A stretch of DNA of 64,000 bases from Arabidopsis thaliana (lineage: Eukaryota; Streptophyta; Magnoliopsida; Brassicales; Brassicaceae), in the NCBI RefSeq assembly GCF_000001735.4, contig NC_003070.9, positions 7,006,001 to 7,070,000 on the forward strand. Reading direction: 5' to 3'. Both the position numbers and the translations under genes were made by a program. The notes under the pieces are model-generated. The model searched no databases. It saw only the letters and a list, made by a program, of their open reading frames with translations, and was not told the DNA's origin. Below, in pieces: positions 14,291-23,700 of this stretch (position 1 is its first letter; each line of letters starts with the position of its first letter).

Positions 14291-15382
14291 ACCTTTTAAA
14301 ACAAGCTCTATGTTGCTCCATTCTTATCTTATTTGGAACTTAAATCATACCGAGAGAAGACAAACAGGATTGGTTGCGTGAAAACAAAACTCAGAGAATT
14401 GTGAAGTTGGGAATTTTCTTTTGTTTTTCCATTTGTATAATAAAGGTTTGTGTAGAGAAACTTCGTACAAAATCTATTTATAAACCACTTCAGCTCCTGT
14501 CTTCCAAACTGGTGAATCATGTCTTTTTTGTTGTGGTGTAATAATAATCTCTTCCAACACTTTTAAATATATGTACACCATTGTTTGTGCAATTTGTTGA
14601 ATATTAATCTTATACTTGATCTAATTATCTGCCTATGAGAACCTCCACAATTAAGTCAATGACACGCAAGTTGTGTCACACAACCCAAACTAAGGATCAG
14701 TCCATTGGATAATTTGGGTAAATATATATAACAATTCAGCTTTCATGGTATGATAACAATTTTTAATTTGATTATGTTTCTAATCACAAACAAAACAAAA
14801 GAATACCACAAAACTATGTAATTCACAACTCTTGTTCAAAGACACAAGACCTTTATGGGTATACCAATGAGTAAGAGTCACTCTAAGCCATCCTAATTTA
14901 CTCTAACAAAATCTCTATCTTTTGGTATTCTCTAATGATAAACCTTGAATCCCATCAAAGCAAGGAATGCACCGAGCCGCAGGGAAAAAACAAACATCAA
15001 CTCTCTGTAATTTCTAGTTCCAACTTTGCATCCCATCCACCATGAAAGGAAACAGTTTACTGTCCTGCCCAATGAAAAAAAAAGATAACCGTAAGAACCA
15101 AGAGCCAACACACAGTACTCTATCTTAATCTTGTATGCACACCGATAACAAGCTTATATAATCCATAGTCTATGTTCATATATGTGTGTGTGTGTGTATG
15201 TGTGCATACTTATGTTGTAGGAGAGGAAGCTATGTTGAATTAAAGAGATTAGTTTATGTTTACAACATATGATCACTGATGATAAGTGATTCTAATCCCT
15301 TAACCACTCTATTACTGAGATATGGACAAATTTGCTTATTTGAAACTTAGGAGGAATGGACAGTTACCAGAAACCAAACACG
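14291..15382. other. Convergent intergenic spacer
   Basis: Holds the 3' ends of the V-ATPase gene (an AATAAAG-type signal near 14438) and, on the other strand, of the prolyl 4-hydroxylase gene. A short TG repeat lies near 15183-15196. No further gene was seen. Confidence 0.5.
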
Positions 15383-16923
15383 CTAGATTTTGTACTCGCC
15401 AACATGCATCCATTTGGTAGATGACCACTTGTTCCCTCTAATCACAGGACATCCACCTAGAAACAAGAAGACATATATTAGCAACCACAAACTCAATGGT
15501 ATCGGAAAAAAATAACAAGAGTGTTTCGAATGACTTTCAAAACTGAAGGTAGTTTACCATGCAAACTTGTAGGATCTAGTGTAGCATCAGGCCTCATGCT
15601 CCAGAAAAGCAATGCATCACCCATTCTCGGCTTTACGGAAAGTCCCTTTTTCCCACACTCAGAGAGCTCATTATACCATGGTACAGAACTAAAATTCATA
15701 TTGGCAGCAGGAAACACTGTTTCACCGCCTTCCTCAACATCCGACCTGTAGAATAAGGATTTTGAAGGCAAAATTAGTAGATACTTGAACATAGCAACCT
15801 TTAAAATCAAGTAAAGTTAGAAAACTCTTACAGATACATAAGCATTGTAGCCATCCGTTGACCTCCATTTTTAGTGTTGAACTCATCAACAAAATAATCA
15901 TAGTGTGGTTCATACTTTTGCCCTGCTTCGTAGTGAAGAACTTGAAGTCCTTCACCATGATCTGCACACATTCATTGATTCATAGTTCATCATACATAAA
16001 AAAGCTTATATGATCTAATATACAGATGAATGCATCTATTTATGATCAAATTTGAGAGATAATGATAGTCCAAAACTGTAAATTGATGATTAAAATAAGT
16101 ATAAGTCTCTGATACCTGCAGGAATAAAGGTGTAATCTGCTATTCTTTTCTCAATGGTCTTAATGATTTTGTCCCTTCCTCTCCTAAGGAAAGTCCCTGA
16201 GCTTGTTCGCACCCTGAAAGTGTTTTCATTTCACAAATCATCACAACAATCCACAATGCTTGCCTTTTTTTAAGAATATAAAAAAGAAAAAATTCTCAGA
16301 CACGAAGAAGCATGATGAGACCGAACCTGCTATCTTTGCTCTTGCCGGTTTCGCTATCTACAACAGTTGACTTCACCATATGTGGTTTTGCAAGACTGAT
16401 TAAATATTCACATTCTTCCTTCGACTGGTCAAAATCATATCAATAATTAATTAATCAATCCTCCAGATACTAAATCTTAAACAATGATCAAACTGAAGAT
16501 ATTAACACAATCAGTGGTAAATTAATCGAATAAAATCTGTGGAATAAAGAATCAGACTAACCAAGAAATTGTGGTAGACAAAAGCTCTAGGTTCCCAAGA
16601 AAGCACTTCAGTCCACTGGTCTCCTCTCTTCCCAAGTCCTTCACTTCTGAATTCGATACACAAACAAAAAGGAAATTAAACAAATTTAATATAAAAATTC
16701 CAGAGAGATCAAGAAATTCATGCAAAGCTCACCTCTCAGTGGCAGCTCGTCGGAAATAAGAGAGATCGATAGGAGAGGATTCATCGTTGTTAATAGGAAG
16801 AGAGAAAACTCCGAAAGCCAAAAGCATTAAGAGAACAATCGTTAACATAAACAACATAAACAGAACCAGCATCAATGTCGACCATTTCCTCGCTTGAAAT
16901 CGCGAGTGTCTCAGTTTCGCCAT
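15383..16923 (-). CDS. Prolyl 4-hydroxylase, type II membrane 2-oxoglutarate/Fe(II) dioxygenase
   Basis: Seven exons (16733-16923, 16562-16646, 16327-16424, 16116-16213, 15832-15961, 15558-15745, 15383-15456) give 287 residues. A transmembrane anchor (about residues 17-45) follows the short basic N-terminus, so the catalytic part faces the ER/Golgi lumen. Active-site residues are all present: His177 and Asp179 (EPHYDYF), His263 (SLHGG) and the 2-oxoglutarate-binding Lys273 (RGNKWSS). The enzyme hydroxylates proline in hydroxyproline-rich cell-wall glycoproteins before arabinosylation. An ATG ten codons upstream of the chosen start is in frame; I use the inner one because it directly precedes the basic segment seen in family members. 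Genome order suggests At1g20270. Confidence 0.95.
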
Positions 16924-17339
16924 CAACAAAGATCCACCCGAGATGTTGTACACAACGACAAATAGAACTCGATCGAATCAGAGAATCCCAAAAACCCCTC
17001 GAGATGCAGAAACTAATAAAGAGATATCAAATTTCTATTTCACTCATAAATGATTTTTCCTTCTAATAAGGATTCTTTCTCTGTCTTTTTTCTTTAATCT
17101 CTGTTCTGTTCTAACGCTGCATCTGTAAATGACATTTGTACCCTTATTTACGTGATGATGTGGCGATATTTACGGTGGTCGGTGGTTGAGAAAATAGGGA
17201 TGATTTCGTCATTTTATTGTTGGGAATTGGTTTTGTTTCCTAGCACAATGTTTTAGTTATTACACATGAGATCAACCAATGGGCTTATTGTTGATTACTA
17301 CATTTCCATAAAAACTATAGTGTCATCTTTGACTATAAG

Positions 17340-17545
17340 GCCCATTAGCCGAAAGTGGTTTCTAGTAGCACATTGTGCTATAATAGTAAGAGCATTATTA
17401 TTAGCTGTCTCTTAGATTAGTTTTTAAGATTTTTTTTTATTGATTACTAAGAACATCTTATTCTATCTCTTATATAAGAGACAAGCAATAATGATGCTTT
17501 AAGACAAATGGAAGACGTAGAGTTTCAACGTTTCCAAATTGGTCC
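17340..17545. repeat. Left half of a duplicated segment plus MULE target site
   Basis: The block around 'ggtttctagtagcacattgtgct' and 'aaatggaagacgtagagtttcaacgttt' matches 39985-40060 and, more weakly, about 43800-43880 and 45170-45240. It continues on the far side of the MULE at 18546. Positions 17536-17545 (aaattggtcc) are the left copy of the MULE target duplication. Confidence 0.75.
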
Positions 17546-17826
17546 GGGAAAAATGTCGTTTTATACGCAAACTTTCAAAAAGTGACCATTTAATACGTGA
17601 ACTTTTTGTGTGGCCAAATAAAACATAATAAAAATGTTGACCGGTCGTTTCACACAAATGTTATTGTTGACCAGGCCAAAATCCCCATACCGTTATCTTT
17701 TTCTAACGGATCCGTTAATTCCGTTACCACACGTTAATTAGTTTCCTGTAATACTCAAAACGACGTCATTTCATTGAAATCAAAAAATCAAAATTCCCAA
17801 ATTGATTTCAAAATCCCTAAATTCCA
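17546..17826 (+). repeat. Left terminal inverted repeat of the Pack-MULE
   Basis: Inverse of the right repeat. Shared landmarks are the tip, the 'taatacgtgaac' / 'ttcacgtatt' block, 'aacggatccgttaa', 'aaaacgacgtc' and 'gatttcaaaatccctaaatt'. The inner boundary is approximate. Confidence 0.85.
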
Positions 17827-17828
17827 AA

Positions 17829-18208
17829 ATGGAATCCAATTCATTTTTCTTCAATCCATCTGCTTCACATGGCAACATCATGTTCTTCTTTAGGAATCTC
17901 AATCCCGTTGTCCAAGGTTCTTTTCTCACTCTCATAATCTTATTTCATCATGTTGGAAGTTTCCCTGTTTTTGTTTTGTTGTCTTGTGAATAAAATGTTA
18001 CGAACACACACACATCAGAACCAATTTGAATATGAATAATAACATTCGACTATTGACAACAGCTGTTCGTTTGAATTCACGAAGGGGGAGGAACAAGATC
18101 GATGATGAACAAGGAGGAAACATCAAAGCGAAGGCCCTTCTTTAGCTCTCTTGAGGATCTTTACGACGATGACTATTACGACGACCAATTGCTGAAAATA
18201 AGAGGCTG
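17829..18208 (+). pseudogene. Captured 5' fragment of an ATHB-1 (HAT5)-like HD-Zip I gene
   Basis: The exon-1-like part 17829-17916 encodes [16 protein letters not shown] and NLNPVVQ, then a donor (gttctt). The intron-like part ends in an AG at 18083-18084. The exon-2-like part encodes [20 protein letters not shown] and [12 protein letters not shown]. This matches, from memory, the N-terminus of the Arabidopsis homeodomain-leucine zipper protein ATHB-1, residue for residue over most of its length. One base is missing after the QL codons, and the copy stops in a TAG at 18210-18212 before the homeodomain. Retention of the intron shows that genomic DNA, not mRNA, was captured. If transcribed and spliced it would encode about 66 residues without a DNA-binding domain. 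Confidence 0.85.
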
Positions 18209-18210
18209 TT

Positions 18211-18535
18211 AGGGATTTGGTTTTTAGAATTTAGGGATTTGATTTTTGGAATTTAGGAATTAAGGATTTGTTTTTTTGGAATTTAGAGATTTTGAAATCA
18301 ATTTTAGGAATTTTGATTTTTTGATTTCAATAAAACGACGTCGTTTGAGTATTGACGGAAACTAATTAACATGTGTTAACGGAATTAACGGATCCGTTAA
18401 TGAAAGATAACGGCATGGGGACATTTGTGTGAAACGGCCGGTCAACGTTTTTATTATGTTTTATTTGGCCACACAAAAAATTTACGTATTAAATGGTCAT
18501 TTTTTAAAGTTCACGTATAAAACGACATTTTTCCC
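18211..18535 (-). repeat. Right terminal inverted repeat of the Pack-MULE
   Basis: Inverse copy of 17546-17826. It includes a short local duplication of 'gaatttaggga..tttg' near its inner end, which makes it longer than the left copy. Confidence 0.85.
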
Positions 18536-18840
18536 AAATTGGTCCACATTTTCTCTAGCTTTTTTTTTTTCTTTTCTTTTTTTTCTGATTGAATGATAGA
18601 TCGGAGTCGGAGGAGTCGTCGTGTGTATGCTAGAACAATTCGGAAAAAAAACAAGAAGAAGATTACAATCTAAGAGAAAGTGGAATGAATACGGGAGGTA
18701 ATTTGAGTTGAACTGCAGGGAATTTTTAAATCATGAAATAGTAATGTTAACTCATACTCGTCTAGGCCTTCTTAAACTTTTCTTGCTAAACAAGAAACTG
18801 AACACACCATGCTTAGAAATTAAAACAAAAGGATATCTAC
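18536..18840. repeat. Right half of the duplicated segment
   Basis: Continues the block interrupted by the MULE. It aligns by eye with 40063-40400: 'ctagctttt', 'gatagatcggagtcggaggagtc', 'cgggaggt', 'catactcgt' and 'caagaaactgaacacacca' recur in order. The first ten bases are the right target-site copy. Confidence 0.75.
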
Positions 18841-18974
18841 TTTAATTCTTCTCTGATTCTTCATTTTTCTCATTTTTTTCTCTTGGATCTACTTTCTTCT
18901 TCTGCGATTTATCATCACTATCATGTACTTCTTCTCTTCTTCTTCTTCTTCTTCACTATCATGTACTTCTTCTC

Positions 18975-19325
18975 TTCTTCTTCTTCTTCTTCTTCTTCTT
19001 CTTCTTCTTCTTCTTCTTCTTCTTCTTCTTCTTCTTCTTCTTCTTCTTCTTCTTCTTCTTCTTCTTCTTCTTCTTCTTCTTCTTCTTCTTCTTCTTCTTC
19101 TTCTTCTTCTTCTTCTTCTTCTTCTTCTTCTTCTTCTTCTTCTTCTTCTTCTTCTTCTTCTTCTTCTTCTTCTTCTTCTTCTTCTTCTTCTTCTTCTTCT
19201 TCTTCTTCTTCTTCTTCTTCTTCTTCTTCTTCTTCTTCTTCTTCTTCTTCTTCTTCTTCTTCTTCTTCTTCTTCTTCTTCTTCTTCTTCTTCTTCTTCTT
19301 CTTCTTCTTCTTCTTCTTCTTCTTC
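18975..19325 (+). repeat. Uninterrupted (TTC)117 microsatellite
   Basis: 351 bp of perfect TTC units (GAA on the minus strand) with no interruption. A smaller TTC run and a duplicated 'actatcatgtacttcttctc' lie just upstream (18917-18974). Frames across it would encode poly-Ser, poly-Leu or poly-Phe on plus, and poly-Glu, poly-Lys or poly-Arg on minus. The Glu frame on minus has no ATG before the tract (an upstream TGA near 19357 bounds it), so a protein would need splicing. I recall an acidic gene model annotated here in Arabidopsis but cannot support it from the sequence. Confidence 0.97.
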
Positions 19326-19455
19326 AGCTTGGACTATTGTTCCTCGTCATTGACCGTCACTATAGAGATTATGCTTCGGTCTTAGCAACATTGTTTTATA
19401 CAACCAATTTTAGACTCTAAATACTTAAACCATGAGATTACTTAAGCATATTATC

Positions 19456-19479
19456 AAAAAAAAAAAAAAAAAAAAAAAC
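19456..19479 (+). repeat. Poly(A) run
   Basis: About 23 consecutive A between the TTC tract and the F-box remnant. No retroposed gene is visible beside it. Confidence 0.8.
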
Positions 19480-19547
19480 ATCCACCTACTACAAATCCGG
19501 ACACTTATTGTATACTTAGGCCCATATTGAGTAAAGCATGAGACTGT

Positions 19548-20105
19548 TTACTTTGTTGTATTAATGAGTTCCATAATCGCAGTTAGATCTAAGATGCGTC
19601 GGTCATTATAAGCTATAATCTCACCCTCCCCGACATGGACCATGGAGGGTGTAAACTTATAGAAGTCACTGTCGCTTGGGTTCACCCATTTGGTCGAGCA
19701 TAAAACTCTCCAACTATTGGCTTCCATGTCGTACACATGAACCACACCTTCAATTATATCCTTCATCTCCCTCACCACTAGCCGCTTGCCATCGTACGCA
19801 ACCACGTTCCAGAGTTCAAACATACTTCCTTCCATCGACACGTTCTTGATCCTCTTGTCAAGAGCCCATTTGGGATTTTCATTTTTTCTGAATGTCCATT
19901 TGGGATTTCCGACTAGTGTGTAAACTGAGATTGTTTCTTTTGTCCCTGATATTAAGGTCAAGCGATTGATCTTATCATCTGCCGCAAGTAACAGTTTCAT
20001 ATCCGGTACTTCCTGATGAAAACTGGAAGGAATCAAGCGTGCTTGCTCTGTGACTGTCTCGGGACTGAAAGCTATGATGCTCCCGTCGTTTCTCAACCAA
20101 TGAAG
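19548..20105 (-). pseudogene. F-box gene remnant FB3, C-terminal half only
   Basis: About 182 codons from LRNDGSIIAFSPETVTEQARL to LTAIMELINTTK, closest by eye to FB4. It has no ATG and lacks roughly the first 190 residues, including the F-box. Homology to the other copies stops after 'ctcaaccaatgaaga' (about 20105), where sequence from the 3' side of the pseudouridine synthase gene begins. Inside the frame, NPKW is repeated after a short insertion (NPKWTFRKNENPKWAL), an extra lesion. The matching promoter survives at 21130-21545, so the missing middle was replaced in place. Confidence 0.85.
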
Positions 20106-20728
20106 ATTATGTTTATGTTTTATATAATTAACAAGATGAGGTTATATATTATTATTGAGATTATTAGTGTTTGGATGGCTTTTCTAAAACGGGTAAAAAT
20201 AATATAGGCATAGCCAAAACTTATTCGGTAACATTATCATAAGATCAAAATGTCACAATGCTAACACATTCATTACTTGAGTTTCCAAAATTTTGTCATG
20301 AGAGACAAAACTCAAAAGGACACACTGAAACAAATGTCAAAATGTTAGTCCGGTTTGGACTTGCGGTTTGAAGCTTGAATCCAGTGATCCGCAGTAGATA
20401 AAAACGGCTCACCCTGTTGCCTTCTCCTCTAGTGTAGTCCTCTCTTCCATAATCGTTCCTTCAGAGGTTTCATCATTCACCTTATCGACAACGAAAAGCT
20501 CTGCATTGCCATTAGTGTTCTCTTTCACTGTAATTTTCTCTTCATGGATATTTTCTTCAGAGGCTTCACCAATCTTCTTATAGACAATGACTTCATTCCG
20601 TTTGCATTCATTGCTTCGTAGATCAGGATAGTTTCTCTGGTTCAGAGAATGCAACCAAATGGCCACAGCTCCATCTTTTTCTTCAGCTGAGCCAATATGA
20701 GAGTAAACATGCTTCCATTTGAACTCTA
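20106..20728 (-). pseudogene. Displaced 3' fragment of the TruA-like pseudouridine synthase gene
   Basis: 20106-20408 matches the 3' flank of the synthase gene (45520-45845). 20409-20728 matches its last exon, encoding AIWLHSLNQRNYPDLRSN through TTLEEKATG. No ATG opens it and no catalytic part is present. Similarity ends abruptly at 'ccatttgaactct' (20728). The copy has 33 bp (20511-20543) in frame that the parent exon lacks. Function as a protein is unlikely. Confidence 0.85.
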
Positions 20729-22260
20729 TGCAAATAAAACATTTATGCTCTCTATCTTTTTTGCATAATCGCAGATGATAATAATATACATAAGTTATGC
20801 TTAAACTTTATAGAACATTTTTTATTTATTCTATAAGCATTTTGTAAGCAAAAAAGAGGAAAAAAACAAAATTATATTCTTTAAATATGGCTCTATTTAG
20901 ATTATTGCCTGCAAAACCATTCATTAAATTCATGTAATCGAACATTTCAACCATAGTTGTCTTAATGGATAGCAAAGCTAACTAATTTATTTAATTAATC
21001 AAACAGAGTTTTTTTTTTTTTTTTTGTAATCTAAGTTCAAGCACCTTACATTAGAAAGTCTTCGATTTTTTTATTTTATTTTGTAATCAAAGTCTTAGAG
21101 TTTAAAGTTTTATTTTTCTTAAATCTAAAAATTTCTCCAACTTCTGTTTGATATGTAATCTTTGTTTATTTCAGTATTTGCTGATGAGGTTGTTAGATAG
21201 TCTTTTTATAGCTAGCAAGATTCAAAGAAAAGGAAAAGTAACCATCAATCAATAAAGCAAAATGCAAGATAATCTCACCATTATAAAAAACTTAAATTTA
21301 ACTAATTTCCTTGAAATAATTTTTGTGACATTTACATTGATTTGGATTTGAATATCTATAAGATTTAAATGGACAAATGAGTCTTATATATATCTTAAAT
21401 ATCTTTTGTGAAATAATTAAAAAAGATAAGATTATATATTTATAGATTTTGTTGGATTGCAAATTAATTTATGAGTTGTTATTCCTTTTGAACAAAATAC
21501 CAACAAATATTGTATCCAATGGTAATAAATTATTCTCTTTTACGGGTTTACGTTATAGTCTATAACAGACATGGTATTTTTCTCTTTTCTTTTTCATTAT
21601 ATAAATTTTGTAATTTTAATTTTGAATATTTTTACAAAACTATTATAAGTTTATAACTATCACGGAAACATTATTAATCATAAAATGTAGTACAATTCTT
21701 AAGCAAATAAATCTAAATTTAAATACAAGATTGGTAGATAGTTACGTTTTTACTTTTTTTTTGTTTGTTAATGTAATGACAAAAATATATAGTCACTGAA
21801 TATAAATTAAATTAAATAACAAATAAAAAAATATGACAGAAAGTTGCTGAAACCCAAATTATTACCCGGATTACATTGCAACTAACACCACAATTGAATC
21901 TTTTTTTGGTCAAAACCAAAATGTCATGTCCACTGAGTATTCCTCATCGATGCTGAAACATATTGGGCTTATTTTAAGGAGCTAATTCATATGTGTATAT
22001 ATGGGCCTATCTAAGCATGGATCACAAAACTATAAATCGTTTATCATTAAGAATGGGTTCAACACAGAAATCATAGACGTCCCCAACAAAATCAACAAAC
22101 TCGTATAGAAACTATATGATAAAATTTTAAATAGTGTCGCAATTCAATTTCGTCCCTAACAAGAAAGCCATAATTATCTTATGTTCCAATCTCTATCTCC
22201 CAAAAAAAAAAAAAAAAAAAAAAACTCTTTCAATCATGATTATCACATGCACAATAACGA
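20729..22260. repeat. AT-rich spacer with third F-box 5' flank
   Basis: 21130-21545 is the F-box upstream block again: 'gtttatttcagtatttgctgatgaggtt' aligns with the FB4 leader, and 'tatccaatggtaataaat' closes it. It marks where FB3's lost N-terminal half once began. The remainder is AT-rich and shows no gene, apart from A/T homopolymers near 21008 and 22200. Confidence 0.65.
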
Positions 22261-22587
22261 TTAACGAAACTCGTCGAACTTAGCTGATCCAAAAAGAGGA
22301 CCAAACAACATATCGACCGTTCTTCGAATGCTTTTCTTCAATAAAAAGAAACACCCACGATCGTGTTCTTGTTCTTGGTCGTCATCAACGGATACTTCGC
22401 GCCAAGATATACGGGCGGAAGTCTCCGGATCAAACAGAGGCTCTTTAACTTTGACGTATCGCCGTTTAGAGGACTTAGGCTTATGCTCAAACTGAGGTGT
22501 TTGAGTCCCAACTGGATATCGGGACGGAATTAGATTCTTCAAAGACACATACTCCTCCTCCCTCTCATTCTCTGGCGCCGACGGCAA
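22261..22587 (-). CDS. Hypothetical basic/acidic small protein, start unclear
   Basis: A 108-codon frame with protein-like composition: REEEYVSLKNLIPSRYPVG, SKRRYVKVKEPLFDPE, an acidic DDDQEQEHD patch and an ending FGPLFGSAKFDEFR. It opens at a TTG, not an ATG; the frame stays open about 27 codons further upstream to a TAA without any ATG, and no later Met is useful. It may be an exon of a spliced gene, a start-loss relic or chance. I do not recognise the family. Neighbours give no hint: an F-box ruin on one side and a PPR gene on the other. Confidence 0.35.
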   Translation of the reverse strand: MPSAPENEREEEYVSLKNLIPSRYPVGTQTPQFEHKPKSSKRRYVKVKEPLFDPETSARISWREVSVDDDQEQEHDRGCFFLLKKSIRRTVDMLFGPLFGSAKFDEFR

Positions 22588-23700
22588 TATTTGGTAAGAA
22601 CCCAGTTTTTTTTTTGTTTCTGTTTTAAGGTTTTTACTGATTGAGTTTTGCTTCTTTTTTTCCCTACGATGTTAGGAGTAATAGTTAAGGATAAACAACA
22701 ACAAAAAAGGTTATAGAAATATGGTCGGAGTAGGACTTAAATACTTAGTCCGAATAAGAATTAGATGTTGAAGACATCATAAGCGTGTGTTGTTAGGACT
22801 TCTGAATGGAATGTTATGTAAATTACCAAAGCCGATAGGATTAGGATGAAGATTAGAGAAGAGCTAAGCTTTAGAAGGAGTCGTTCCTTTTTAATTAGTC
22901 TTAAACTATTTGTCATTAGGATATTTATCAAGACGTTTTATATATTTTTTTATTTTTAATTTGTTATCCAATAAGCTAGGTTTGAAACTATCATATATGT
23001 TTATTTTTACAATAAGATAATATTTTGGATTTATCATATAGGTTTAGTAATATTGTGAGTCAGAAAATTGGCATGGTCAAGCTGCCTGCATATATATCAC
23101 TACAAATGACTAAAAAGTAACAAGTAGTAGCATCATCCAATATAACTTCATCTAAATGACACACATGATCTTACCTCCAAAAGATGGTAACACATCATAT
23201 AATACGTGTAAACGACTATGTGTTATAATGTTATCTATCCATGAAATTCTGAGTTCTGACTTTGACGTATTTAACCGTTAAATATTTTCTTATTGTTGGC
23301 AGGCAATAGTTTACATAATCAGTTGAATTTCGTTCGATAATGATTACGATATGAAGAGACTTTTCCGACTTTTACTCCATAACTTATACATAAGATCTGA
23401 ATCATAAGGTCTATATATAAAGAATGTTTCATGGTACATATTGAACAATTTGGTTGGCTCCTATGATTTGCTATAAATTTAAAGTCTCATTGCATATATA
23501 TATTTTTTGGTTATTAGTAAGAAATTACGAATATATACAGGGATATACTAAACGACGCCGCTTCAGCATTCATTTGGAAGCAAAGCAAATTTGACCTTTT
23601 CAATAATTCGTATTCACATAAGAGTGAACTTCGTCCTTCTTCACCATCGCCACTCTGCTCCGTTCTACATTTAGAAGAGACTGACCAAAATCTCCCATTA
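22588..23700. other. Intergenic spacer
   Basis: AT-rich, with no supported gene. The last 150 bp should hold the leader and promoter of the PPR gene that starts at 23701. Confidence 0.4.

Larger units (their letters stand above)
17546..18535 (+). mobile_element. Non-autonomous Mutator-like element (Pack-MULE) carrying a homeobox gene fragment
   Basis: A 990-bp element with long terminal inverted repeats, about 280 bp on the left and 325 bp on the right. It begins gggaaaaatgtcgttttata and ends with the matching inverse, ttttccc. It is bounded by a perfect 10-bp direct repeat (aaattggtcc at 17536-17545 and 18536-18545), as Mutator-like transposases produce. No transposase is encoded. The interior carries the 5' end of an ATHB-1-like HD-Zip I gene including its first intron, which makes it a Pack-MULE. 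A related empty site is present near 40060. Confidence 0.9.

Noticed and set aside
18975-19360. Minus-strand poly-Glu protein
   Set aside because: The Glu frame has no ATG between an upstream TGA and the tract. It would need unseen exons.
18883-19420. Long plus-strand frames across the TTC tract encoding poly-Ser (18883-19353) and poly-Leu (18923-19420)
   Set aside because: They are by-products of the microsatellite, with no conserved flanking sequence.
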